A DNA stretch of 64,000 bases from Streptomyces sp. CG1 (GCF_041080625.1 NZ_CP163518.1:496001-560000), one strand, 5' to 3'; numbered from the stretch's first letter, positions 18,892 to 27,276 are shown. Notes: generated by a model not told the origin, from the sequence alone. A program made the numbers and translations.

Positions 18892-20693
18892 ACGGTGCTC
18901 TCTTCGGTGCGGTCAGCATGCGACGGGCGGGGTGTGCCGTCGGGGGTGAGGAAGCCGAACCCGGCTCCGGACATCCAGGCGGTGGTGACTGCGGTGATGT
19001 CGGGGGCGGGCGGGGACTGGAGCCGGCGGTGCAGATCGTCGATCCGCTGCCTGGCCGCGGTGCAGAAGATGTCGGCCAGCGGCTGGGCACTGTCGTCCCC
19101 GGACGCCGACAGGGTGGAGGCGCGGGCCAGGGTGAGCGACATGCCGAGCAGTTCCCTGGCGATGCCGGCCAGGAGGATCAACGTCCTTTCCTGGGCGTCG
19201 AGTTCCTTCCGATCGGGGTGGCGCCGGGCCAGTTCGAGGCAGGTGTGCCCGAAGTCCCGGGTCCGGTCGGCCGCCCAGTGCAGGTGGTCCAGATTGCGGG
19301 CGGTGAGGGCGGTGCCCGTGGTGTCGAGGGGTCCCGCGCCGTCCCGCAGCAGTTCCTCGGCGTGTTCCGGCTCCGGGTAGTAGTACGACAGGATCGACAG
19401 CCGTCCGATCCAGTTGTCGATCTGGAAGTCGACACCGCCCGAGATCCGGAGATTGCGCAGATCGCGCAGGTATCGCTCGACGGGCACGGGCGGAGCGCCA
19501 CGCAGTCGCTTGCTCGCCGCCGTCTCGTAGCCTTCGGCCGCCAGCAGGGACATGGCGCGTTCGGCGATGTCCCAGGCCAGCAGTGAGGCCGCGTTCTTGA
19601 CGGCGTTCTGCTCGAACCGCAGGTTGAGGTTCCTGTCCTGGTCGTCCGGGAGCAGGCACCACTGGGCCATGGTCTCGATCGCGAACGTCTCGGCCAGGCT
19701 GTCGGCCAGCCGGCGCCGCACCTCGTCGTACTCCGACAGCGGCCGTCCGTCGATGACGCGGCGGGACGCGAAGTCCCGCATCCACCCCACGGACAGCCGG
19801 GCGACGGCCAGCGCGGGCGCCGCGATCAGGTGCATCCGGCCCCGGCCGACCAGGCGTGCGGTCGCGGGCGTCGTCCGGACGACATGCCCGGCGTCACGCT
19901 CGACCAGCATGTGCCCGCCGGTGACCCGTACGTCCCGGAACTCCAGCCAGCCGTTGGGGAATCCCTTGATGCCCATGTAGGTGTGCCAGTCTCCGCTGGT
20001 CACTCCAGGGCTGTCGGTGCGGACGAAGAACATCCGCACCCGGTCGGCCCCGTCCTCGTGCACGGTGGCCGAGACGCTGACCACCTCGGCGACGGGTGCG
20101 TGTCCGACAAAGACCTTGCGCCCGTTGAGGAGGTAGTCGTCGGTGCCTTCGATACGGGTCGCTGTGGTGAAGCGGTGCTGGTTCGCCGCGCCCTGGGGTT
20201 CGCTGTCCGCACTGGCGGAGCGGGCGCCGCGGCGCACCACGTCGCCGAGCAGCTCGCGCAGCGGCCCGTCCGGGACGACGGACAGGAAGGCACCGGCACC
20301 GAGCGCGTTCTCGATGGCGAGGGAGAGCGCCACGGGCGTGCAGTGCGCCGCGGCCGCCGACACCATGCGGAAGGTGTTGTAGTGCGAGAGTGCGTGTCCG
20401 CCGAGGGCCGTGTCCGCCTGGAGGGCGAAGTAGCCGCGAGCGCCCAGTTCGTCGAGCAGGCCGTCGGGGAGGGCGGCGCGCGCGTCGACGTCGTCCGCAT
20501 CGACGCGGTCGCGGAGCAGGGCATCCAGTTCCCCGGTCATCCGGTCGCCGGTCCGCACGTCGGCCGGGTCCTGCATGGGGAAGTCCCGGATGAGGTCCCA
20601 GCGGAATCGTCCCTGGTACAGCTCCTCGAGGAAGCTGACCCGGTCCGGGTCGCTCGTTGCGTTCCGTGTTGTCCTTGACGGTGAACTTACCAA
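18888..20693 (-). CDS. Acyl-CoA dehydrogenase-like flavoprotein
   Basis: A 601-aa protein with an acyl-CoA dehydrogenase core: the N-terminal helical domain with DGLLDELGARGYFAL, the middle beta domain with DYLLNGRKVFVGHAPVAEVV, and the C-terminal four-helix domain with LARLSVGWMRDFASRRVIDG. It is about 200 residues longer than a simple ACAD, with a C-terminal helical extension. The TTG start at 20693 is chosen because GAGG lies 7 nt upstream and the first in-frame ATG (residue 40) would cut the domain. Its stop overlaps the NRPS start by 4 bp. In NRPS clusters such enzymes desaturate acyl or carrier-bound aminoacyl groups. Here the substrate is unknown; it could make an alpha,beta-unsaturated starter for the N-terminal C domain (inference). 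Confidence 0.82.
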   Translation of the reverse strand: MVSSPSRTTRNATSDPDRVSFLEELYQGRFRWDLIRDFPMQDPADVRTGDRMTGELDALLRDRVDADDVDARAALPDGLLDELGARGYFALQADTALGGHALSHYNTFRMVSAAAAHCTPVALSLAIENALGAGAFLSVVPDGPLRELLGDVVRRGARSASADSEPQGAANQHRFTTATRIEGTDDYLLNGRKVFVGHAPVAEVVSVSATVHEDGADRVRMFFVRTDSPGVTSGDWHTYMGIKGFPNGWLEFRDVRVTGGHMLVERDAGHVVRTTPATARLVGRGRMHLIAAPALAVARLSVGWMRDFASRRVIDGRPLSEYDEVRRRLADSLAETFAIETMAQWCLLPDDQDRNLNLRFEQNAVKNAASLLAWDIAERAMSLLAAEGYETAASKRLRGAPPVPVERYLRDLRNLRISGGVDFQIDNWIGRLSILSYYYPEPEHAEELLRDGAGPLDTTGTALTARNLDHLHWAADRTRDFGHTCLELARRHPDRKELDAQERTLILLAGIARELLGMSLTLARASTLSASGDDSAQPLADIFCTAARQRIDDLHRRLQSPPAPDITAVTTAWMSGAGFGFLTPDGTPRPSHADRTEESTV

Positions 20694-20820
20694 GGGAGGT
20701 CCTCACATCGAGGTCGATGCCCGTGATTGGGGCATGCCAAGTCGCCCCGAGTGTGAGCAGGGGTGGGCGAGCATGGCGGTGTGGAGGAGGGAGCGGTTCG
20801 GGCAGGAAGAGAGCGGGCCA

Positions 20821-20837
20821 GGGCGCGAAAGGCGCCC
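20821..20837 (-). terminator. Small hairpin between the asnB-like gene and the dehydrogenase gene
   Basis: GGGCGC (20821-20826) pairs with GCGCCC (20832-20837) over a 5-nt loop, about 24 nt past the asnB-like stop codon. The 167-bp gap could hold a partial terminator and a separate promoter for the dehydrogenase-NRPS operon, though I see no clear -35/-10 pair there. Confidence 0.35.
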
Positions 20838-20860
20838 AGCCGGTAGTCCGCGACGGCCGA

Positions 20861-22669
20861 CTACAGGCGCGTCCGCACGTTCAAGCGCCGCATCCAGTCG
20901 TCGAGTTGGAGCACCATCTCCGCATCGGCGCGGCCCAGCCAGCCGCCGCGGTCGAGCAGTGCCGGGACCTCGGTCATGCGACGGACCGCCAACAGGTCGA
21001 CGAGAGGACGTGCCGGCGCCGTGCTGTCGTCGAGGAGTTCTCGCAGCCTGCCGACCAGTCCGGCCTTGTAGTGGGGGTCGTAGGTGATCGGGTAGGGGAC
21101 CTTGGCCCGGGTGAGCACCGACGGCGGGACCACGTCCCGTCCCAGCGTGCGCAGCAGGCTCTTCTCCCGGCCGTCGAAGGACTTCATCGCCGCAGGCACA
21201 TTGAACAGTACGGAGAGCAGGCGGTGGTCGGTGAAGGGGAACCGCACCTCCAGGCCGGCCGCGGTGCTCAGCCGCTCGGAGTGCAGCACCGTCTGTTCCA
21301 GCAGCCTGGTGACCGTCAGGTAGTCCACCTGGCGGGCGAGCCTGTCGACCGGACCGGCGCTCGCCAGGTGAGGAACCTCGTCGAGCGCCTCGCGGAACAT
21401 ACGGTCGACATGGCCGTCCACGTCGACGTCCTCCAGGAGCGCTCGGTCGAAGAGGCCGGTACCGATGCCGTAGGGCATCCCGAACCGCCGCGACCGCTCG
21501 ATCCACGGGAAGGAGGTCAGGACCCGGCCCTCGTCGATGGAACCGCCCAGACCGCCGAACAGCGCGTCCGCCCCTTCCCCACTGAGCACAACCGGCACAT
21601 GCCGCGCCACGTGCCCGCTGAAGAGATAAGGAGTGATGTTCTTGTCGCCGAACGGCGTCGGCTGGTCCTTCGCCGCGAGTACCTCCGCCAGGGTCACCGG
21701 GTCCAGCAGCTCATCGGGCCGGACCGCGACTTCCCTGTGGTCACAGCCCCACAGCCGGACGACCTCCTCGGCGTACGGCCGGTCCGGGACGGGAGCGGAG
21801 GTGTCGCCGAACAGCACGGTGAAGGTTCGCGGCACGCCGCGGCCGGCGGAAGCGACAAGACCCGTCAGCACGCTGGAGTCGAGTCCGCCCGACAGCAGGA
21901 CGGCGGCTCCGTCGCCGGGTACGGCCCTGGACACCGCGTCCTCGAGCAGATCCCTGAGGTGCTTCACGGTGCTGTCGAGGTCGAGTTCGTGGGGGCGGGC
22001 CTCCAGGCGCCAGTACGGCTCCTCGGTACGACGGTCCGCCGCGATGCACAGGGTATGACCGGCCCGCACCTCGCGCACGCTTCGCAGTACGCCCTGACCG
22101 GGGCTGCGCAACTGCGTGAGGACGGCGCCCAGTCCAGCACCGTCGAGCTCGGCCCGCACCATCGGATGGCGCACGATGGTGGCCAGGTCGGAGGCGAACA
22201 CGGCCCCGGCGGGGGTGAGCGAGTAGCTCAGGGGTTTCACGCCCAGCCGGTCGCGGCCGAGGAGCAGTTCTCCGGTGCGGACGTCCCAGACGGCGAAGGC
22301 GAACGCCCCGTCCAGATGGGCCGGGGCGGAGCGGCCCCACCGCATGTAGGCCTTGAGCACGGCTCGCGCCGCTTCGCTGCCACCGGTGACCGCCAGGTCG
22401 GAACCCGCCGTCGGGGAGTCGAGATCGCCGGGGGGCAGCACATGTCCGTCGCACACCGCGACGGCGAGGGTGTCACCCAGGGCATCGCTGGCGACCGCAG
22501 CCTGCGGGGCCTTTGCCGAATCCCTCTGGATCAGGGCGACTTGCCGTTCCTGCCATACCGCGCCGCCTGCGCGGCCCCGGACGACGAGATCGGAAGCCAT
22601 CTGCTCGACCGTCAGGCCGAAACACCTTAAATCCCGGTGTCGATCAAGCCAACCGGCAATACCGGACAC
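20861..22669 (-). CDS. Asparagine-synthetase-like ATP-dependent amidase/ligase with Cys2 replaced by Ser
   Basis: A 602-aa AsnB-family protein. The N-terminal glutaminase-fold domain begins MSGIAGWLD, where active family members have MCGIAGxxD, so the nucleophilic Cys2 is Ser. The rest of the fold is present (GDTLAVAVCDGHV, LDGAFAFAVWD, LLLGRDRLGVKPL). The C-terminal synthetase domain has the PP-loop LLSGGLDSS, VVLSGEGADALFGG and LEVRFPFTDHRLL. I choose GTG 22669 rather than an ATG 36 nt upstream because AAGGA lies just ahead of it and it puts the glutaminase residue at position 2. Without Cys2 it cannot use glutamine in the normal way. It may use ammonia, or activate a carboxylate for intramolecular amide (lactam) formation as beta-lactam synthetase and lasso cyclases do. 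Codon 14 is TTA (22630-22628). Confidence 0.9.
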   Translation of the reverse strand: MSGIAGWLDRHRDLRCFGLTVEQMASDLVVRGRAGGAVWQERQVALIQRDSAKAPQAAVASDALGDTLAVAVCDGHVLPPGDLDSPTAGSDLAVTGGSEAARAVLKAYMRWGRSAPAHLDGAFAFAVWDVRTGELLLGRDRLGVKPLSYSLTPAGAVFASDLATIVRHPMVRAELDGAGLGAVLTQLRSPGQGVLRSVREVRAGHTLCIAADRRTEEPYWRLEARPHELDLDSTVKHLRDLLEDAVSRAVPGDGAAVLLSGGLDSSVLTGLVASAGRGVPRTFTVLFGDTSAPVPDRPYAEEVVRLWGCDHREVAVRPDELLDPVTLAEVLAAKDQPTPFGDKNITPYLFSGHVARHVPVVLSGEGADALFGGLGGSIDEGRVLTSFPWIERSRRFGMPYGIGTGLFDRALLEDVDVDGHVDRMFREALDEVPHLASAGPVDRLARQVDYLTVTRLLEQTVLHSERLSTAAGLEVRFPFTDHRLLSVLFNVPAAMKSFDGREKSLLRTLGRDVVPPSVLTRAKVPYPITYDPHYKAGLVGRLRELLDDSTAPARPLVDLLAVRRMTEVPALLDRGGWLGRADAEMVLQLDDWMRRLNVRTRL

Positions 22670-22699
22670 ACTCTTCCTTACGTTCAGGCAGTGCTGGGA

Positions 22700-22740
22700 T
22701 GTCAACGCTTATACAAATGACTCGAGTTGCATGAATTCTC
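22700..22740 (-). promoter_or_regulatory. Probable promoter of the asnB-like operon
   Basis: On the minus strand TATAAG (22713-22708) is a reasonable -10, about 40 nt before the GTG start, with only a weak -35 upstream. A perfect TTGACA hexamer (22705-22700) follows it, but 17 nt further the -10 match is poor and too close to the start codon. This AT-richer patch contrasts with its surroundings. Confidence 0.35.
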
Positions 22741-22744
22741 ACGG

Positions 22745-23430
22745 GGAACGAGGGGCGGAGAAATCAGAGCCGAGCGTTCAACATTCGCGATCTTAGTGAG
22801 CGCCGACGCGGCGCGTCTGTGATCCATTTCACCGGCTGAACTTGCAACGGAAACACCGACATTGGGCTCCAGGAGGTCACCGACGAGCCGAATCCCCGGG
22901 AAGTACCACGCACATCTCCGCCCAGGCAAGGATGCCCACACCTCGAGACACCCCCTCACAGCCCCCGCCATTCACTTTCACGTCACGATGATGTCTTGTT
23001 TTAGGCGCCACGTGTTCCTGACGCAGATTGCAATGACGGTCTACCGACTACGGGGTCGCAGAGAATCAAGGGGATGCTTCGCGTGATGCGGCGCGCTGTT
23101 GCGACAGGAGCGTCTCCGACGAGGCCCGCGGTCAACTCGCTGTGAAGTGCGGCGCGTTGTTCCCACATCTGGACGAGCGACAGCGGCGGCTGCCGAGAGG
23201 GGCCGAGGCCCGCGCCTGCGAAGCTCCAGTTCCCGGATCTGTTCGAGTGCTGGGTCGTTGACATCTTGTTTCAGCCCGGCAGGCCATGCCTGATGGCCGT
23301 TGAGGACGAGAACGGCTACGTCGTCGAACCGACTCTCCTCGCCCGACGGCCCAGAGGCGATCACGATCGACGCCTCTCACGATGACAAGCTCCGCTTGTG
23401 ACCTGCCCCACAGCTGACAGCCGCAGTGAT
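22745..23430. other. Intergenic region, no supported gene
   Basis: Short frames on both strands lack motifs and good starts. On the minus strand about 23100-23340 shows VAVLVLNGHQAWPAGLKQDV and, in a shifted frame, LSLVQMWEQRAALHSELTAG, which may be a decayed gene. I do not recognise the family. The right end holds the promoter and operators of the downstream transporter. Confidence 0.3.
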
Positions 23431-23487
23431 CGAAACGATTGAGTTTCGCTGCAGGGTTGCCTATCTTTGCTGTACGAAACCGTTTCG
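23431..23487 (+). promoter_or_regulatory. Promoter flanked by two CGAAAC/GTTTCG palindromes
   Basis: Operator 1 is CGAAAC-N6-GTTTCG at 23431-23448 and operator 2 is CGAAAC-C-GTTTCG at 23475-23487. Between and overlapping them is a good promoter: TTGAGT (23439-23444), a 17-bp spacer and TATCTT (23462-23467). Operator 1 covers the -35 and operator 2 would cover the start of transcription. This is a classic repression layout of the kind TetR regulators use for drug exporters. No regulator gene lies next to it in this window. Confidence 0.6.
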
Positions 23488-23508
23488 GACCGATGGCAGG
23501 CGGACACC

Positions 23509-23874
23509 ATGACGACGAGCGACTCGGATGCCGGGCTGAGCGGCGCGAGACTCACCGCGGTCGCCGTCGCCGCCCGGACGCGAATCCTGTGCCGCCGCCA
23601 CTCCATCTGCCTGGAGAACGGCGGCTCGCCGTGCGGCGGTCCGTACGAGTTCGCGACAGCACCAGCCCACCTGGTCCGTCCCCGCCAGGACCTGGGCGGG
23701 GCCCGCTACGAGATGTCGGCCGGGCCAGAGACGGAGATCCAGCCAGGGATGCCCGAACACGCCGCACGCCGCGGCCACATGGGCCGGAGACCCGGCCACC
23801 CCCTCGTCGTGCCGCGTCCGACAACGGCGCGCTCCACGGACACCGTCGTCCTGCCGGTGCTGACGCACAACTGA
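23509..23874 (+). CDS. Hypothetical small protein ahead of the MFS transporter
   Basis: A possible 121-aa product starting MTTSDSDAGLSGARLTAVAV. About 85% of third positions are G or C, higher than expected by chance, and the frame ends 30 bp before the transporter start. Against it, the ribosome site is weak and the sequence (Arg/Pro-rich, four Cys in the first half) matches no family I know. It may instead be a 430-nt leader between the promoter at 23440 and the transporter gene. Confidence 0.35.
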   Translation: MTTSDSDAGLSGARLTAVAVAARTRILCRRHSICLENGGSPCGGPYEFATAPAHLVRPRQDLGGARYEMSAGPETEIQPGMPEHAARRGHMGRRPGHPLVVPRPTTARSTDTVVLPVLTHN

Positions 23875-23904
23875 GCAATCCGAGCCCCATGAGGGAGCCC
23901 CATC

Positions 23905-26235
23905 GTGGAAGCCATCCCGGTCGCCACCGTCCAGGCCGGGCCGTCCGGCCAGACCCATGCCCCACCGAAGCACCGATGGTGGGCGCTGGCCGTGATCGGC
24001 CTCGCCCAGCTCATGGTCGTGCTCGACGCCACGATCGTGAACATCGCGCTGCCGTCCGCCCAGCACAACCTGGGCTTCGACAACAACGGGCGGCAGTGGA
24101 TCGTCACCGCCTACTCCCTGGCCTTCGGCAGTCTGCTGCTGCTCGGCGGCCGACTCGCCGACCTCTTCGGCCGAAAAACCACCTTCATCATCGGCATCGT
24201 CGGATTCGCCGCCGCCTCCGCGATCGGCGGCGCGGCCAACGGCTTCACCATGCTGGTCGCCGCGCGCGCGGTTCAGGGACTGTTCGGCGCCCTGCTCGCG
24301 CCTGCGGCGCTCTCCCTGCTGACCACGACGTTCACCGAACCCAAGGAACGCGCCAGGGCGTTCGGCATATTCGGCGCCATCGCCGGCTCCGGCGCCGCCG
24401 TGGGCCTGGTCCTCGGCGGCCTGCTCACCGAGTACCTCAACTGGCGCTGGACGCTGTATGTCAACGACGTCATCGCGGTTCCCGCGCTGATCGGTGCGAT
24501 CGTCTTCATCGGCCGTTCCATCCCGGGCGAGCGGCCGAAGCTCGACATCCTCGGTGCCGCCCTGGTCTCCGGCGGCCTGTTCGGCATCGTCTACGGCTTC
24601 GCCAACGCGGAGACGCACCACTGGGGCAACTGGATGACCTGGGGCTTCCTCGCCGCAGGTGGCGTCCTGCTGGTGGCGTTCTTCCTCTGGCAGACCCGTG
24701 CGCAGCACCCCGTTCTGCCCCTGCGCGTCCTGGCCGACCGCGACCGCGCCGCCGCCCTGTCGACCGTGCTCATCTCGTCCGCCGGGATGTTCGGCGTCTT
24801 CCTCTTCCTCACCTACTACCTGCAGTCGACGCTGGGCTACTCGCCGGTGAAGAACGGCGTGGCCTTCCTGCCGATGGTCGGCGCGCTGATGGTGTTGGCG
24901 CAGCTGTCCACCAACTGGCTGGTGCCGAAGATCGGGCCCAAGATCGTCGTGCCCAGCGGCATGCTGCTGGCTGCGGGCGGCATGGTCTGGCTGACCCGCC
25001 TCGACCTGCACAGCGGCTACACGGCGCATGTGCTCCCGCCCCTGCTGCTGCTCGGCGCGGGGCTCGGAATGTCGATGCCCGCAGCGATGAGCTACGCCAC
25101 CCTGGGTGTGCAGGCGAGTGACCAGGGCGTGGCCTCGGCGGCCCTCAACACCACACAGCAAGTGGGCGGTTCGATCAGCACCGCGCTGCTGAACACCCTG
25201 GCCGCCAGCGCCGCCACCGACTACGCGAAGCATCACCTGACCGACCCGCTGGTCAAGGCGAACGCGGCGCTGCACAGCTACACCGTCGCCTACTGGTGGT
25301 CGGCCGGCTTCTTCGCCTTCGCCGTGATCGTCACCGTGCTGCTGTTCCGCTCCAAGAACAGCGCGAGCCTGCCCGCAGAGGTTTCCGAGGCGCCGGTCCG
25401 GGCCACGACCGCGCCTGCCGCCGAGGCCGCCGGGCGGGCCGCCCCCACGGCCACACTTCCGGCCGTCGGTGCGGGCGATGCGGCCGTCGTCCGCGGACAG
25501 GTGCGGGACGGCGTGGGCGCACCCGTACCACGCACCGCGATCACCCTGCTGGACACGGCGGGTCACCAGCTGGCCCGCGCCGCCTCCCGTGCGGACGGCT
25601 CGTACGCGGTGGACACTCCCGAGCGCGGCAGCCTGGTCCTCATCGGTTCGGCGCCCGGGTACCAGCCGCAGGTCGTCACGCTGACTGTGAACGACACACC
25701 CGTCTCCCACGACCTCGTGCTGCTGCCCAACCCGGGCGGCCTGGCCGGCACGGTGCGCGGCGGGGACGGGGAGGTGCTGCCCGGCGCACTGGTGGTGGCC
25801 ACCGACCAGCGCGGTGACGTCACGGCTTCCGCCACCACGGGAATGGACGGCGGTTACCTGATCGGGGACCTGCTGCCCGGCGACTACACGCTCGGCGTCA
25901 GCGCGCCCGGCCACCGCCCGACCGCCGTGCCGGCCACCGTCTGCGCCGAGACCACCCGCTGCGACATCCGGCTCTCCGTCGCGGCGACCCTCCGGGGAGC
26001 GGTGCACACCCAGGACGGCCGGGCGTTGGAGGACGCCCGAGTGACCTTGATCGACGCCGCCGGCAACGTCGTCGGGACGCGCACCACGAGCGTCGACGGG
26101 AGCTATTCCTTCACCGACCTCTCCAGTCAGCAGTACACCGTGATCGCCGCCGGCTACCCGCCGGTGGCCACCCAGGTCACGCTGGACGGCAGCCAGGGCG
26201 GAGTCGACATACTGCTGGGCCACAAGGAGGCGTAG
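23905..26235 (+). CDS. DHA2-family drug exporter (14 TM) fused to three carboxypeptidase-regulatory-like repeats
   Basis: A 776-aa protein. Residues about 20-490 form an EmrB/QacA-type proton-driven multidrug exporter: DATIVNIALPSAQ in helix 1, GGRLADLFGRK in loop 2-3, and motif C in helix 5 (GSGAAVGLVLGG). After an Ala/Pro linker, about 530-775 hold three beta-sandwich repeats of the carboxypeptidase regulatory/transthyretin-like type, each with a VxGxVxDxxGxPVPxAxVTL-like start and a DGSYxxxxLxxGxYTxxxxAxGYxP-like end. GTG 23905 has GGGAG 7 nt upstream. The repeats should lie on one face of the membrane next to the last helix; their role is unknown. It may export the product of either flanking cluster or serve general resistance. 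Confidence 0.9.
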   Translation: MEAIPVATVQAGPSGQTHAPPKHRWWALAVIGLAQLMVVLDATIVNIALPSAQHNLGFDNNGRQWIVTAYSLAFGSLLLLGGRLADLFGRKTTFIIGIVGFAAASAIGGAANGFTMLVAARAVQGLFGALLAPAALSLLTTTFTEPKERARAFGIFGAIAGSGAAVGLVLGGLLTEYLNWRWTLYVNDVIAVPALIGAIVFIGRSIPGERPKLDILGAALVSGGLFGIVYGFANAETHHWGNWMTWGFLAAGGVLLVAFFLWQTRAQHPVLPLRVLADRDRAAALSTVLISSAGMFGVFLFLTYYLQSTLGYSPVKNGVAFLPMVGALMVLAQLSTNWLVPKIGPKIVVPSGMLLAAGGMVWLTRLDLHSGYTAHVLPPLLLLGAGLGMSMPAAMSYATLGVQASDQGVASAALNTTQQVGGSISTALLNTLAASAATDYAKHHLTDPLVKANAALHSYTVAYWWSAGFFAFAVIVTVLLFRSKNSASLPAEVSEAPVRATTAPAAEAAGRAAPTATLPAVGAGDAAVVRGQVRDGVGAPVPRTAITLLDTAGHQLARAASRADGSYAVDTPERGSLVLIGSAPGYQPQVVTLTVNDTPVSHDLVLLPNPGGLAGTVRGGDGEVLPGALVVATDQRGDVTASATTGMDGGYLIGDLLPGDYTLGVSAPGHRPTAVPATVCAETTRCDIRLSVAATLRGAVHTQDGRALEDARVTLIDAAGNVVGTRTTSVDGSYSFTDLSSQQYTVIAAGYPPVATQVTLDGSQGGVDILLGHKEA

Positions 26236-26248
26236 CCCCGACCGGTAC

Positions 26249-26296
26249 ATGAGAGGCGTCCGCGCCCGGGAGAGCCCGGGCGCGGACGCCTCTCAT
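26249..26296. terminator. Perfect 22-bp bidirectional terminator hairpin
   Basis: The arms 26249-26270 and 26275-26296 are exact reverse complements around an AGAG loop. The hairpin sits between the convergent transporter (stop 26235) and hydrolase (stop 26305) genes and should serve both. Confidence 0.9.
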
Positions 26297-26304
26297 AGGG
26301 CTGG

Positions 26305-27276
26305 CTACCGAATGGCCGAGTTGACCGTGTCGGAGGACAGAAAGTCGACCAGGAGCGCATTGACCTCGTGGGGACGCTCCTGCTGGATCCAGTGGCCGCA
26401 GCCGGGCAGGACGACCGGACCGTGAAGGTTCGGCACGTACAGGCGCATGGCATCTGCGTCCATGAAGCGTGTGGCAGTGTCCAACTCGCCGGTGACGAAC
26501 AACACCGGCTGGCGGACCGGGGTCGCGCCCAGGGCAGGCAGATCCTCCCAGTCACGGTCGACGTTGCGGTACCGGTTGAGCGCGCCGGTGAAGCCGGTGC
26601 GGCGGAATTCTTCCACGTAGTAGGACAGGTCGGATTCGGCCAGCCAGGACGGGAGGTTCGTGGGCTCAGGGATCGGGTCGAGCAACTGGGAGTCGGCGGG
26701 CAGACCGGTCAGCAGCCTGAGCGCCTGCCCGTCGGGAGCGTCCCCCGACAGCGCGGAGAAGATGAGGCGCAGCGAGCGCTCGGCATCGGCCTGGAGCTCG
26801 GCTTCGGCGACGCCGGGAGCTTGGAAGTACAGCAGCCAGTTGAACTTGTCGCCTGCCCAGCGACGCAGCGCCTGGGTCATGGGGGCGGGGGTCCGCCGGT
26901 GGTATGGCACGCTCAGCGAAGCCAGAGCAGGGAACCGCTCGGAGGCCAGCTGGGCGCACGCCCAGCCGATCTGGGCACCCCAGTCATGACCGACCAGCGC
27001 AGCGGTCGGCTCGTCCAGCGCATCCAGCATGCCCACCACGTCGTCCACCATCGCCTGCATGCCGTACGCCTCGACGTCGGGCGGGACGGTGCTCTGACCA
27101 TAGCCGCGCAGGTCGGGGGCGATGACGTGGAAGCCGGCCGCGGCCAGGGCACCCAACTGGTGACGCCACGAGTACCACAGTTCGGGGAAGCCGTGCAGCA
27201 GGATGACCAACGGCCCCTCCCCTGCCTCGGCGATATGGACGTCGATGCCGTTGACGTGCAGCGTGCGGTGTCTCAT
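26305..27276 (-). CDS. Alpha/beta hydrolase, soluble epoxide hydrolase type
   Basis: A 323-aa cytosolic hydrolase. The oxyanion motif is HGFPE (about 29-33), the nucleophile Asp lies in GHDWGAQIGW (about 96-105), and the catalytic His is in PGCGHWIQQERP near the C-terminus. A cap domain with paired Tyr-containing segments (SYYVEEFRRTGF, ALNRYRN) fits epoxide hydrolases, whose cap tyrosines bind the epoxide oxygen; haloalkane dehalogenases are the alternative. It is transcribed alone toward the shared terminator. The neighbouring cyclomarin-type cluster makes an epoxidised prenyl group in its known relatives, so this enzyme could open that epoxide or detoxify it. The IS remnant between them means the link is only positional. 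Confidence 0.85.
   Translation of the reverse strand: MRHRTLHVNGIDVHIAEAGEGPLVILLHGFPELWYSWRHQLGALAAAGFHVIAPDLRGYGQSTVPPDVEAYGMQAMVDDVVGMLDALDEPTAALVGHDWGAQIGWACAQLASERFPALASLSVPYHRRTPAPMTQALRRWAGDKFNWLLYFQAPGVAEAELQADAERSLRLIFSALSGDAPDGQALRLLTGLPADSQLLDPIPEPTNLPSWLAESDLSYYVEEFRRTGFTGALNRYRNVDRDWEDLPALGATPVRQPVLFVTGELDTATRFMDADAMRLYVPNLHGPVVLPGCGHWIQQERPHEVNALLVDFLSSDTVNSAIR

Noticed and set aside
22670..22705. ATG 22705 as the start of the asnB-like gene
   Set aside because: The family starts at position 2 of the glutaminase fold. GTG 22669 has the ribosome site, and the 12 extra residues carry no conserved feature.
22702..23364. Short minus-strand frames of 87-107 codons between the two clusters
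   Set aside because: No motifs, no convincing ribosome sites and conflicting overlaps; at most a decayed gene.
23461..26250. 929-codon minus-strand frame opposite the MFS transporter
   Set aside because: Shadow of a well-supported plus-strand membrane protein; no hydrophobic pattern or motif of its own.
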